Shown here: positions 33,458 to 42,067 of the stretch, piece after piece
Layout of the letters: each line of letters begins with the position of its first letter
Numbering within the stretch: position 1 is the first letter of the stretch
Source of the DNA: Sandaracinaceae bacterium
GTDB lineage: Bacteria; Myxococcota_A; Polyangia; Polyangiales; Houyiibacteriaceae
Reading direction: 5' to 3'
Assembly (NCBI GenBank): GCA_020633055.1
Contig: JACKEJ010000004.1
Span: forward strand, 310,001 to 374,000
DNA: 64,000 bases
Translations under genes and position numbers: made by a program
Notes under the pieces: generated by a model
Told to the model about the DNA's origin: nothing
What the model saw: the letters and a program-made list of their open reading frames with translations, nothing else
Databases searched by the model: none

Positions 33458-34509
33458 AGCGGCACGGGTAGAGAGTGCAGCAGCTCGCGAATCACCCCCT
33501 CTGCCAGCGTGCGGTCGAGGGGGTCGCCCGTGGTGCGCACGCGGTGAGCCAGGACAGGGACGGCCAGCGCATGAACGTCATCAGGCGTCGCATAGCCGCG
33601 AGACTGCACCAAGGCATGCGCTCGGACCGCACGTTCGAAGGCGAGGGCCGCGCGTGTACTCGCGCCGAGCGTCAGCCGCGGCGTGTTGCGTGTTGCGATG
33701 ACTAGCTCGTGCACGTAGGCGACGATTGCGTCATCGACCCTCACCGCGTCGACGCACGCTCGCGCCGCGGCGAGCTGCTCCAGCGACCAGCAGCGAGAGA
33801 GCGCCGCGACGGGGTCCCCGGCGCCACGCTCGCGCAGGAGGGCGCGCTCGACCTCGGGGGCGGGGTAGCCAATCCGGAGCCGGACCAAGAAGCGGTCGAG
33901 CTGCGACTCGGGGAGAGGATATGTACCGTAGAAGTCGTCCGGGTTCTGGGTGGCGACGACGAAGAACGGCTCCTCCAGGCGATGCGTCTGACCCTCGATG
34001 GAGACCTGTCGTTCATCCATCACCTCCAGCAAGGCGGACTGCGTCTTGGGGGTGGTACGGTTGATCTCGTCGGCTAGGAGAAGCTGCGTGAAGACGGGCC
34101 CCGGACGAAACTGGAACGTCCCCGCCACTGGGTCGTACACGTTACCCCCGAGCACGTCGGCTGGCATCAGGTCGCTGGTGAACTGCAGGCGACGAAACTC
34201 GACCCCCAATGACGAGGCCAGGGCTCGAGCGAGCGTGGTCTTTCCCACGCCGGGGACATCCTCGATGAGCACATGCCCGCCAGCCAGGAGTGCCGTCACC
34301 GCCAACTCCACGACATCCGCCTTTCCACGGAGCACCGCGCCAACATGAGCTACCAGCAGCTGGGTAGCCCGCGCAGCCACCATGACCTCGGCCTCGGCCT
34401 CGGCCTCGGACGACGCGCGCAGCGACGTACGTCGTCCGGTGGCGAGTGGGGAAGACGAGGCCGATGGCGGGACTAGCGGCGGGACCGACGGCGAGGAATG
34501 CGAGGACAC
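33454..34509 (-). CDS. MoxR-type AAA ATPase
   Basis: 351 residues from GTG 34509. Walker A EDVPGVGKTTLARAL is near residue 90, Walker B LLLADEINRTTPK near 150, and the MoxR signature VATQNPDDFYGTYPLPESQL near 200. It probably acts as an ATP-driven chaperone with the DUF58 protein encoded just downstream (4-bp overlap). The start is uncertain: GTG 34509 is the GTG inside a TGGGTGTCC element (34504-34512), while an in-frame ATG at 34383 (MVAARATQLLVAHV) gives a family-typical N-terminus. The extra 42 residues are Ser/Pro-rich and poorly conserved-looking. Confidence 0.88.
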   Translation of the reverse strand: MSSHSSPSVPPLVPPSASSSPLATGRRTSLRASSEAEAEAEVMVAARATQLLVAHVGAVLRGKADVVELAVTALLAGGHVLIEDVPGVGKTTLARALASSLGVEFRRLQFTSDLMPADVLGGNVYDPVAGTFQFRPGPVFTQLLLADEINRTTPKTQSALLEVMDERQVSIEGQTHRLEEPFFVVATQNPDDFYGTYPLPESQLDRFLVRLRIGYPAPEVERALLRERGAGDPVAALSRCWSLEQLAAARACVDAVRVDDAIVAYVHELVIATRNTPRLTLGASTRAALAFERAVRAHALVQSRGYATPDDVHALAVPVLAHRVRTTGDPLDRTLAEGVIRELLHSLPVPL

Positions 34510-34757
34510 CCAGGCAGACTACTACCCGCAGCGCCGGGTCATTCCTGGTTTTGTGTGCGTCGGAGAGGCGAGGGGCGCAGCTGTGCGTGAAGCGGCGCAG
34601 CGTGACTGTCCGGGTGGGCTCTCTCTGACTCCAGCTCGAACCCGCCACCCCCAGGCCCGCGCAACGCGGTCCCGTGAACCTTGCTCCCAACGCGCGCTTG
34701 GTGGACCATGTCGCGGTCCGGAATGCCGGCGCCCCCACCCTGTTCCCGAAGGTACTC

Positions 34758-36281
34758 ATGCGCATCTCCCTCTCCGACGTTTCGCTGAACCAGGCCCAGG
34801 TCGACATCCTCGTCGTGGGGGTCCGCTCGAACAACCCGAAGAAGGACGAGATGCTCGACAAGATCGAGAAGGCCGCAGGAGGCACTCTCGTCGCGCGAGC
34901 CATCAAGGACGAGGGCTTCGAGGGCAAGGCTGGCCAGACGTTGAAGCTGGCTGTGGGCGGGCGGCTCAAGGCGGGTTGGGTCTTGCTGGTGGGGCTGGAC
35001 GGAAAGCCGACGGCCGAAGACGCGCGGTCGCTCGGCCTGCGCGCGGTACGTGCGGCGAGGCAGCAGAAGAGCGTCGCCATCGTTCTGCCCCAAGACACAC
35101 CAGAAGAAGCTCGGCTCGCCGTAGAGGGCCTCCTCGGGGCTGCTTACCGCTACGAGAGCTACAAGACGGGCAGCAGGAAGACCAAAGGCGGGCTCAAGAG
35201 CGCTCTGCTGCTGACGGCGGACAAGAAGCGGGCCGAGATGCGCGACGCGCTCAAGCATGGGCGGGCCATCGGAGAGGCGGTCAACCTCGCGCGTGATCTC
35301 GTCAACGGGCCGCCAAACGACATGAACCCGGTCGCGCTGGCGCAAGCGGCAAAGAGCGCATGTGATGTTGCGGCGGCAGAAATTGGGAACGGCAGCCTCA
35401 CCTGCAAGGTTCACGACGAGAAGTGGATCGCCAAAGAGCGGATGGCCCTGTTTCTTGCGGTAAACGCTGGAGGGACGACGCCGCCTAGGGTCGCGCACCT
35501 CACGTACAAGCCCGCCGGCGCCAAGAAGAAGGTCGTATTCGTGGGCAAGGGACTCACCTTCGATGCGGGTGGGCTCTGCATCAAACCGGCAGGCTCGATG
35601 GTCGACATGAAGTGCGACATGGCTGGGGCCGCCGTCACGGTCGCCGTCGTCATCGCGGCCGCACGAATGGGGTTGCCCGTGGAGGTCCACGGCATCATCG
35701 GCACCACCGAGAACCTCTTGGGGGCGTCCGCCTACCGGCCGAGCGACGTCTACACGTCACGAGAAGGCAAGACGGTCGAGATCATCAACACGGACGCCGA
35801 GGGGCGCCTCGTTCTGGCCGACGTGCTGCACTGGGCCAGTGAGCTCGAGCCGGACTACATGATCGACCATGCCACGCTGACGGGAGCATGCATGATCGCG
35901 CTCGGCAACTACCGCGCCGGACTGTACGGGAACGACGACGACTTCGCAGAAGCCTATCTGGAAGCGGCGCGAGCGAGCGGCGAAGCCTACTGGCGCATGC
36001 CCCTCGACGCCGACCTCAAGCCGTCGCTGAAGAGCGACGTCGCGGATCTCAAGCACACAGGTTCCCGGTACGGCGGCTCCATCACTGCCGCCCTGTTCCT
36101 GCAGGAGTTCATCGGTAAGACCCGCTGGGTCCACCTGGACATCGCGGGCCCCGCGTACGTCGACCACGCACACGGTCGCCACCCAAAGGGCGGGACAGGC
36201 TTCGGCGTAGCGACGGGTGTCAGCTTCCTGGAGCAACTGGCACGAGACTCGGAGAGTTCAGGGGACACCCATACGGGCTGA
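34758..36281 (+). CDS. pepA: Leucyl aminopeptidase (M17)
   Basis: 507 residues. The C-terminal catalytic domain has the M17 metal-binding stretches GKGLTFDAGGLCIKPAGS, MKCDMAGAAVTV and NTDAEGRLVLADVL, with the expected Lys, Asp and Glu ligands. It removes N-terminal residues from peptides in the cytoplasm as a hexamer. ATG 34758 is preferred over the longer frame from 34674 because MRISLSDVSLNQAQVDILVVG is a typical family N-terminus. The last six residues GDTHTG come from a GGACACCCA element at 36263 that has carried the stop codon along. Confidence 0.93.
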   Translation: MRISLSDVSLNQAQVDILVVGVRSNNPKKDEMLDKIEKAAGGTLVARAIKDEGFEGKAGQTLKLAVGGRLKAGWVLLVGLDGKPTAEDARSLGLRAVRAARQQKSVAIVLPQDTPEEARLAVEGLLGAAYRYESYKTGSRKTKGGLKSALLLTADKKRAEMRDALKHGRAIGEAVNLARDLVNGPPNDMNPVALAQAAKSACDVAAAEIGNGSLTCKVHDEKWIAKERMALFLAVNAGGTTPPRVAHLTYKPAGAKKKVVFVGKGLTFDAGGLCIKPAGSMVDMKCDMAGAAVTVAVVIAAARMGLPVEVHGIIGTTENLLGASAYRPSDVYTSREGKTVEIINTDAEGRLVLADVLHWASELEPDYMIDHATLTGACMIALGNYRAGLYGNDDDFAEAYLEAARASGEAYWRMPLDADLKPSLKSDVADLKHTGSRYGGSITAALFLQEFIGKTRWVHLDIAGPAYVDHAHGRHPKGGTGFGVATGVSFLEQLARDSESSGDTHTG

Positions 36282-36470
36282 GCTCGTACGGCATACATCG
36301 TTTTCCTCGGGTTCGCCCGGGGTCCGCGCCCAGGTCCGCCCAGTTGGACAACCATCCCAGTTCTCCCGGGGACATCCTCTCAGTTTGAGGGGAAGGGGAC
36401 ACCCACCCATCGCGTCCTCGTAACGTCCTCCTAAGGACACCCATCGTTAATTGGAGACTCGAGCACAGCC
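36282..36470. other. 189-bp gap with two GGACACCCA elements
   Basis: Between pepA and the EF-hand protein gene. It holds single cores at 36397 and 36435 and a related GGGGACATCC at 36368. TTGGAG at about 36451 may serve as the ribosome-binding site of the next gene. No gene is supported. Confidence 0.7.
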
Positions 36471-37328
36471 ATGCGGCGTCCCCTTCGCTGCAACGATTTC
36501 GAGGTGCAACGGACCCAGATGCCGATCCTAGGCGCGCTTCGAGCTACACACGCCACATCGAGTCGTCTCTGCGACGCCCGCCGCGCACGGGCTCGATGCT
36601 CAGCCGTTCTACTGGCGTGCACCGTGTACCTGCTTGGAGGCTGGTTCTTGCCGAGCGTAGGGTTGGCGCACCTTGGGCACGTCATCCAACAGGCTGAGCG
36701 CTACATCAAGCTCGACGTATCAGGGTACCGCGTGCGAGTCGTCGTGTCGCTCACGCTTGGCGCACAGGAGATGAGCCGGGTGATGCACCAGGCCGACACC
36801 GACCAGAACGGGTGGGTGTCCCCGGGAGAACGCGACGCGTACATGGCACTCTGGGGCGACGGTCTCCGGGAAGAGCTACGCATCTCGGTGGACGGCACAT
36901 TGGTCGAGGTCCTGTATGGGGAGGCCTTCATGCAGCCGATCGGGCCAGTGTCCGCCGTAGACGGCGCCGTCGAGATGGTCGGCGAGTTCGTCCTCGATGG
37001 CGGTGAGCATCTCGTCTCCGTGGCAGACGATATGCCACGGGACGCGTTCGACCGTACCGACTTGTCATTTCGGGCACGGGATGCGGCAACGTTGCTAGCT
37101 AGCGGTATCGGTGAGTTTCCCACCGAGTTGACCGAGCATGGGTCGGTCCACCGAGACACACCGTATCCCGAGGCGTTCAGCATGAGAGTGCGGGTGCCGT
37201 ACCGTCCGCGAACGTTCGGGGAGCGCCTTCGGGTGATGGCACCGTGGATTGGTCTAGTGGTGGTCCTGCTGGGTGCCGCGCTATGGCACTGGCTCAAGCG
37301 GCGCGACGGTCCGCGATCTCGTCGGTAG
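36471..37328 (+). CDS. Exported EF-hand protein with C-terminal membrane helix
   Basis: 285 residues. A long basic N-terminus precedes a hydrophobic export segment CSAVLLACTVYLLGGWFLPS. An EF-hand-like loop DTDQNGWVSPGERDAYM lies near 108-124 with D-x-D-x-N-G-x-V-x-x-x-E spacing. The main domain is mostly beta (HVTV-like strands such as VRVVVSLTLGAQEM). The C-terminus has WIGLVVVLLGAALWHWLK, a membrane helix with a basic tail. It looks like a surface or periplasmic protein anchored at its end. The WVSPGE part of the loop is encoded by a TGGGTGTCC element (36813). ATG 36471 is used; 36519 is an alternative. Its 3' end overlaps the transposase gene by 35 bp. Family not recognised. Confidence 0.72.
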   Translation: MRRPLRCNDFEVQRTQMPILGALRATHATSSRLCDARRARARCSAVLLACTVYLLGGWFLPSVGLAHLGHVIQQAERYIKLDVSGYRVRVVVSLTLGAQEMSRVMHQADTDQNGWVSPGERDAYMALWGDGLREELRISVDGTLVEVLYGEAFMQPIGPVSAVDGAVEMVGEFVLDGGEHLVSVADDMPRDAFDRTDLSFRARDAATLLASGIGEFPTELTEHGSVHRDTPYPEAFSMRVRVPYRPRTFGERLRVMAPWIGLVVVLLGAALWHWLKRRDGPRSRR

Positions 37329-38406
37329 TCGATGACGGCGTGGAAGCACGCCTTCGATATGCCGTCTGCGCCCACCCTCTATTGACGGAGCGACACACTC
37401 TGCGACGCTGCGCGTCCTCATCGATGAGATGTCGCTCGCCGATTGCCGCGAAGCGCAACGAGCGCAACGCCTCCACGCTGCTCGCCCATGCCTCGCAGGA
37501 CAGGCCGACATCATGCAGCAGCGTCGCCGCATCGTGCGATAGTCGCCCTTGCTTGGTGGGATGCGCGGCCATTCCGATGCTTCGAACGAGCTCGACGTAC
37601 GCGGCTCTCTCGAAGGGGATCGAGTCGTTCGCGGCACCATCACGCCCAGCATGCTCGTCCGAGAATGGCAGCAAGGCCGGCGCACTCATCCCTGGCTTGC
37701 TCGCCGATTCGGCTCGCACCAGCGATCCGGTGGCCTGTGGGAGCGCAACGCAGCGTATGCCTTCTCCGTGCGGTGGGCTCGCGGTGGACACGACGCGACC
37801 GACCTCCGACAAGCGCTGCTGGATCGATGTAAAGTCCGCCTCGGCGAGCGTGCCTGCCAGGCCGGCACGAGTGGGATTGAGATCGACATATGCCATGCAG
37901 GTGAGCAAAGCGCCGACGTCGAGTAGTGGCCGACACTTGAACCGCCCCTCCCAGAAGCGTCCAGTGCAGCCGTCTTCCCGATTCGCGCGACGTGCGATGC
38001 GCTCGTTCAGACAACGCATGAACCAGCTCAAGCTGGAGAGGCGAGCCCTGTACGCGTCCACACAGTCCTCCTGTGGCCCTGCCGCTTCGGCGAGCCGGAC
38101 CGCGTGCGGAAAGAGTCGCCGCGCACGGTCGACGACTTCGGCCGCCGTCCAACGCGCGGCTTGGTCGGTGTCGAGACGAAGGACGAGGTGAAGGTGATTG
38201 CTCATGACGGCGTACGCACACACATCGATCGCGAACACGCGCTGCAAGGTCGCCATCTCCTCCAGCACCCATCGCTTGCGGTGATCGAAGCGACGTCCGG
38301 ATACGCCGTCGACGCCGAGCAGGAACGCCTGACGGACGCAACGCGACATGCAGTGATAGTACGGTGTAGTCTCCGGGTGGACTTGGAGGGAGCGTGGTGT
38401 GGTCAT
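37294..38406 (-). CDS. RAYT-like Y1 (IS200-family) transposase
   Basis: 370 residues. The N-terminal Y1/HUH domain has YYHCMSRCVRQAFLLG (residues 16-31), FAIDVCAYAVMSNHLHLVLR with the HLH metal motif (near 70-85) and the MAYVDLNPTRAG segment carrying the candidate catalytic Tyr (near 180). This is the TnpA-REP/RAYT arrangement, which acts on short hairpin repeats rather than on its own insertion sequence. A 150-residue C-terminal extension is unlike classical IS200 TnpA. No flanking terminal repeats are visible, so it is probably a domesticated or REP-type gene. Start ATG 38406 is chosen over a GTG at 38436. A GGACACCCA array starts about 90 bp upstream of it. Confidence 0.85.
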   Translation of the reverse strand: MTTPRSLQVHPETTPYYHCMSRCVRQAFLLGVDGVSGRRFDHRKRWVLEEMATLQRVFAIDVCAYAVMSNHLHLVLRLDTDQAARWTAAEVVDRARRLFPHAVRLAEAAGPQEDCVDAYRARLSSLSWFMRCLNERIARRANREDGCTGRFWEGRFKCRPLLDVGALLTCMAYVDLNPTRAGLAGTLAEADFTSIQQRLSEVGRVVSTASPPHGEGIRCVALPQATGSLVRAESASKPGMSAPALLPFSDEHAGRDGAANDSIPFERAAYVELVRSIGMAAHPTKQGRLSHDAATLLHDVGLSCEAWASSVEALRSLRFAAIGERHLIDEDAQRRRVCRSVNRGWAQTAYRRRASTPSSTTDEIADRRAA

Positions 38407-38738
38407 GAGACGCACACTTGCACAGGGGTGTGACACCGCTCGGGCGCGCGCTGGAAGGAGGAGGAGACCGTGTCGTTCGATTGTCGCCTCAGTCGACGTG
38501 GGTGTCCCCGAGCTGGCGCGTCGCCTCAGTCGACGTGGGTGTCCCCGAGCTGGCGCGTGGGTGTCCCCGAGCTGGCGCGTGGGTGTCCCCGAGCTGGCGC
38601 GTGGGTGTCCCCCAATCTGACGTGGGTGTCCCCGATCTCGGTCTTGGCGACGTGGGTGTCCCTTATGGTTGTCGTCGCGCGCCGTGTGGTCGCGTGGCGC
38701 CGCCTAGCGGGGTTCGCCCAGGCTGATATCGTTGTGCG
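38407..38738. other. 332-bp gap holding array 5
   Basis: Between the divergent transposase and QueD-like genes. Its centre is the repeat array; the last 75 bp before the QueD-like GTG start are free of repeats and presumably carry that operon's promoter, though I see no convincing -35/-10. Confidence 0.7.
38494..38665 (-). repeat. TGGGTGTCC array 5 (22-bp period) beside the transposase
   Basis: Seven exact minus-orientation cores at 38499, 38536, 38558, 38580, 38602, 38623 and 38653. Four central units are exactly 22 bp (GTGGGTGTCCCCGAGCTGGC). It is the largest array in this half of the window and lies between the RAYT-like gene and the QueD-like operon. Confidence 0.95.
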
Positions 38739-39197
38739 GTGTTTCGGTCATCAAAGTCTTTCCGTGGATTCTCGTGTGCGCATCGAAAGTGGAGACACCG
38801 GGGGCACTGCGCGCACGTCCATGGCTACAGTCGCGAGTTCACCTTCTGGTTCGAATCCATGGACCGGGACGAGAACGGGTTCGTGATGGAGTTCGGCGCG
38901 CTGAAGCCGCTCAAGGCCTGGCTCGACGAACAGTTCGACCACACGCTGCTGCTCGATGCAGACGACCCACTGATCGACGACTTTCGCGCGATCGAGAGGC
39001 GCGGCGGCGCGCGACTGAACGTGCTCCCCGACGTCAGCTGTGAGGGGACAGCCCACTTCGTGTACCAGCATGCTCGCGAATGGATCGCGGGCGCCACGAA
39101 GGGTCGTGTGTGGATCGTGTCGGTCGAGTGCCGCGAGAACGAGCACAACTCGGCAATCTACGTCGCTCCTAACCCGGCCAACCATGCCGCGCGCTGA
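38739..39197 (+). CDS. 6-carboxytetrahydropterin synthase / PTPS-like protein
   Basis: 152 residues. MFRSSKSFRGFSCAHRKW, then GHCAHVHGYSREFTFWFES, ENGFVMEFGALKPLKAWLDE and FDHTLLLDADDPLI follow the QueD/PTPS layout, with zinc-ligand His in SCAHR and HVHG and a C-terminal Glu in SVECREN. In QueD the third zinc ligand is the second His of HGH; here it is HGY. Some PTPS relatives have that variant, so activity or substrate may differ. QueD makes a queuosine/deazapurine precursor from dihydroneopterin triphosphate; the absence of other que genes and the position as first gene before an aminotransferase-LuxE-LuxC operon argue for a different product. GTG start at 38739. Confidence 0.8.
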   Translation: MFRSSKSFRGFSCAHRKWRHRGHCAHVHGYSREFTFWFESMDRDENGFVMEFGALKPLKAWLDEQFDHTLLLDADDPLIDDFRAIERRGGARLNVLPDVSCEGTAHFVYQHAREWIAGATKGRVWIVSVECRENEHNSAIYVAPNPANHAAR

Positions 39198-39203
39198 CTG
39201 CTG

Positions 39204-40526
39204 ATGGCGAACGCGGCGGCACGCGGCGACCAACTCCCTCAGGTCGGCCTGGTGATTCCTGGTGTCCGGGGGACAGCGTGGGTCGAACGACTCGCGCGCT
39301 CGGAGTGTCCGGCATTCACGGCGCGCCGCGCGCGACGGGCAGAGGCGAGCGGCGCGGGGACCGACCCGATCGTGTGGACCACCGCGTTCGGTGCCAACGT
39401 CGAGGACGCCGATGGCAACGTGTTTGTGGACTTCACGAGCGGGTTCGGCGTGGCTGCCATTGGGCACAGGCACCCACAAGTCGTGGCGGCGCTTTCCGCG
39501 CAAGCCGCCAAGCTCATTCACGGACTCGGCGACGTGTACCCCTCCGACGTGAAGATCATGCTCCTCGAGCGCCTCGCTCAGCTGGGTCCCTGGCGTGAGA
39601 CACGAGTGATCCTCGGTCTGTCGGGAAGCGACGCGATCGAGGCCGCACTGAAAACGGCCGCAATCGCAACCAGCCGCCCTGGCGTCCTTGGCTTCGAAGG
39701 CGGCTATCATGGGCTGGCGCACGGCCCACTCGCGCTGTGTGGCTACTCGGAGGGCTTCCGTCGACCGTTCGCATCGCAGCTCAACCCGCACGCTCGCGTA
39801 TTGCCCTGGCCGAGTCCTGATTGCGCGCTCGAGGAAGCACTGGCCCCCGTCCGTGTCGCGTTCCGGGGACACCCATCCGAGCGTCCGGGTGCCATCCTCG
39901 TCGAGCCGGTGCAAGGTCGCGGAGGCGTGCGTGTGCCTCCTCCCGGGTTCCTCGCGGGCCTGCGCGAACTCTGCGATCACCACGGCGCCCTCCTCATCGC
40001 CGACGAGATCCTGACGGGGCTGGGGCGCTGCGGGGAGTGGTTGCTGTCCCTACGAGAGACGGAGCCACATCTGATCTGCGTCGGGAAGGCCCTTGGCGGT
40101 GGCATGCCAGTCTCGGCGTGCTTGGGCGATGCACAGTACATGTCGGCGTGGGGGAACCCAGACGGGGAGGCCCTCCACACCGGGACGTTCTTCGGACACC
40201 CACTCGGCGCAGCGGCTGCCCTCGCCGTCCTGGACGTCCTCGACGATGAACAACTCATCCAGCGGGGCCGCATGCGCGCAGTGCAGATGACGGAGCGACT
40301 GGGCATCCACGGCAACGTACGACACAGCGGACTCCTCTTCGCGCTCGAGTCAGGTCCAGCTTCGCGGACGCTCCGCTTGGTCCGGCAGCTGCTAGAACGA
40401 GGCTATCTGGTACTCCCCGCCGGCGCCGACGCGTCCGTCGTCCAGTTCGTGCCGCCGCTCAACATCAGCGAACAACAGGTGGAGGGACTGTTGGACGCGC
40501 TGGAGACGCTGGTGGGTGTCCCGTGA
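39204..40526 (+). CDS. Class III PLP aminotransferase
   Basis: 440 residues. PLP-binding features: GLSGSDAIEAALKTA, FEGGYHGLAHGPLA, ILVEPVQGRGGVRVPP, LLIADEILTGLGRCGEW with the PLP-Asp, and CVGKALGGGMPVSA with the Schiff-base Lys. TGTFFGHPLGAAAALAVLD is the phosphate-side loop. This fold covers omega-amino-acid, ornithine and GSA-type aminotransferases; it is a likely omega-transaminase acting on an aldehyde. Only 6 bp separate it from the PTPS-like gene, and its stop overlaps the LuxE-like start by 4 bp. The last residues LVGVP come from a TGGGTGTCC element at 40513. It carries two further elements (39867, 40194). Confidence 0.88.
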   Translation: MANAAARGDQLPQVGLVIPGVRGTAWVERLARSECPAFTARRARRAEASGAGTDPIVWTTAFGANVEDADGNVFVDFTSGFGVAAIGHRHPQVVAALSAQAAKLIHGLGDVYPSDVKIMLLERLAQLGPWRETRVILGLSGSDAIEAALKTAAIATSRPGVLGFEGGYHGLAHGPLALCGYSEGFRRPFASQLNPHARVLPWPSPDCALEEALAPVRVAFRGHPSERPGAILVEPVQGRGGVRVPPPGFLAGLRELCDHHGALLIADEILTGLGRCGEWLLSLRETEPHLICVGKALGGGMPVSACLGDAQYMSAWGNPDGEALHTGTFFGHPLGAAAALAVLDVLDDEQLIQRGRMRAVQMTERLGIHGNVRHSGLLFALESGPASRTLRLVRQLLERGYLVLPAGADASVVQFVPPLNISEQQVEGLLDALETLVGVP

Positions 40527-42067
40527 GCGACCGTCAGACCCCATCAGAGAAGGTGTCGTCCCACGCCGCTCTGAGAACGCGCGTGCTCGAGTTCATCGCT
40601 CGACACTCTGTGTCGCGCGTCGAGTGTGCCGAGAACGTCGACACTCGCTCCGAGCGCTCCGAGGACACCCACATCATGCGCTGTGATGACGCCCCCACTT
40701 CGGGAAGGGAGGGCCCGTCGGAGGAGGGCCCGTCGGGGGACACCCACCGGGAGCGTCCCTCCGGGGACACCCACCGGGAGCGTCCCTCCGGGGACGGGGA
40801 CACCCACCGGGAGGGTGCGCACTGGAAAACCGAACGGTGGACGGAGGACTTCCGCGAATCCGACCAGCACTCGAGGGATGCTCTGTTCGCTGACCTCGCG
40901 ACTTACCAGGCAGCACACGTGAGCCCGTACGCTCGCCTGTGCGCGGCCCGTGAGGTGTCAGTTCGGTCGTGGGCGCCTGCGCTCCCAACCGACGCCTTCC
41001 GCTACGCACGGATCGCGTCATTCCCGCCGACGGAGGACACCCATGTCTTCCGGACATCGGGCACGTCGTCCGGCGCGCGAGGAGCGCACCCGTTCCGCGA
41101 CCTCGCCTTGTATGATGCGGCCGCACAAGCACATGCGCGGGACATGCTGTTTCCCGACGTTGCGCGAATGCCGTTGGTGATGCTCGCCGAGCACCCCTCC
41201 CGCGCTCACGAGAGTTCCCTCTCGTACATGTTGGGTCGATTCGAAGCCTGGTTCGGAGCAGGACCGGCCGCCTGGTGTTTTCGCGGATCGACGTTGGACA
41301 CCAACGCCATGACGCGTGCACTCGAGGCGGCCGAGGCCGCGGGTGAGCCCATCGCGTTGCTGGGCACGTCGTTTGCGTTCGTGTTCGCGGAGGACGCTCT
41401 CGGCCAACGTCGCTTCGCGCTCCCGCGAGGGAGCCGCATCATGCAAACTGGCGGATACAAGGGCCGTTCCCGCGAGGTGGAGCCTGCGCTACTCCGAGGG
41501 ATGCTGGCTGACCGGTACGGACTCGACGACGCGAACATCGTGGCCGAGTACGGAATGACCGAGATGAGCTCTCAGCTATACGAGGCATCACTACGCGATC
41601 GGGTGGAGGGACACCCATCGCCGCGTCACCACCTGATTGCGCCTCCCTGGGTCCGGGCTACCCCCGTGGACCCCGAGAGCCTTCAGCCTGTGCAGCGGGG
41701 CGAGGTGGGTGTCCTACGAATCGACGATGCCGCCAACCTGGACTCTGTCGCCTCCATCCTGACATCCGATCTCGCGGAACTGATGCCGGACGGTAGCCTG
41801 GTGCTGCACGGCCGTGCAGAAGGCTCGTCGTTGCGGGGATGCTCCTTGGCCGTGGAGGAGGCACTTGGACACCGTCCGACAGGGCCTTGGGCCCCCAGCC
41901 ATGAAACCCCTACGCGTGACTTCGGGGCAGGTGAACTGGGTGAACTGGGGGGACACCCATCACGGACGACCGACTTCGACACCACTGGCGACTCCGAGGA
42001 CACCCACCGGGAACGCGACTCCGAGGACACCCACCGGGAACGCGACTCCGAGGACACCCACCGGTGA
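40523..42067 (+). CDS. LuxE-like acyl-protein synthetase
   Basis: 514 residues. The core has FRTSGTSSGARGAHPF (adenylate-forming P-loop-like motif), TGGYKGRSREVEPALL and AEYGMTEMSSQLYE, all as in LuxE-type acyl-protein synthetases. The family activates a fatty acid with ATP and loads it onto itself for reduction by LuxC. Two added segments are repeat-derived: residues about 45-95 (EDTH, GDTHRERPS repeats) and the C-terminal 20 residues (SEDTHRERD threefold). Eleven GGACACCCA elements lie in the gene. Without them the protein is near family length. The GTG start overlaps the aminotransferase stop; the stop overlaps luxC by 4 bp (GTGA). Confidence 0.85.
   Translation: MSDRQTPSEKVSSHAALRTRVLEFIARHSVSRVECAENVDTRSERSEDTHIMRCDDAPTSGREGPSEEGPSGDTHRERPSGDTHRERPSGDGDTHREGAHWKTERWTEDFRESDQHSRDALFADLATYQAAHVSPYARLCAAREVSVRSWAPALPTDAFRYARIASFPPTEDTHVFRTSGTSSGARGAHPFRDLALYDAAAQAHARDMLFPDVARMPLVMLAEHPSRAHESSLSYMLGRFEAWFGAGPAAWCFRGSTLDTNAMTRALEAAEAAGEPIALLGTSFAFVFAEDALGQRRFALPRGSRIMQTGGYKGRSREVEPALLRGMLADRYGLDDANIVAEYGMTEMSSQLYEASLRDRVEGHPSPRHHLIAPPWVRATPVDPESLQPVQRGEVGVLRIDDAANLDSVASILTSDLAELMPDGSLVLHGRAEGSSLRGCSLAVEEALGHRPTGPWAPSHETPTRDFGAGELGELGGHPSRTTDFDTTGDSEDTHRERDSEDTHRERDSEDTHR
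40660..40812 (+). repeat. GGACACCCA array 6 within the LuxE-like gene
   Basis: Cores at 40663, 40738, 40765 and 40798, the last three separated by 27 and 33 bp with linker CCGGGAGCGTCCCTCCGG. All periods are multiples of 3 and the array encodes GDTHRERPS units. Confidence 0.93.
41947..42064 (+). repeat. GGACACCCA array 7 at the luxE/luxC junction (27-bp period)
   Basis: Cores at 41951, 41998, 42025 and 42052. The last three are exact 27-bp units encoding SEDTHRERD, and the final unit ends three bases before the LuxC-like start codon. Confidence 0.95.

Noticed and set aside
34142..35098. A 318-codon minus-strand frame with a hydrophobic stretch (VVVCLGVLAFLAVG) near 34500
   Set aside because: It overlaps moxR out of frame and pepA antisense. 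The hydrophobic segment could mimic a signal peptide, but no downstream domain is coherent.
38494..38665. CRISPR array
   Set aside because: Units are 22 bp with no unique spacers of typical length and the core recurs outside arrays; no cas genes are present.
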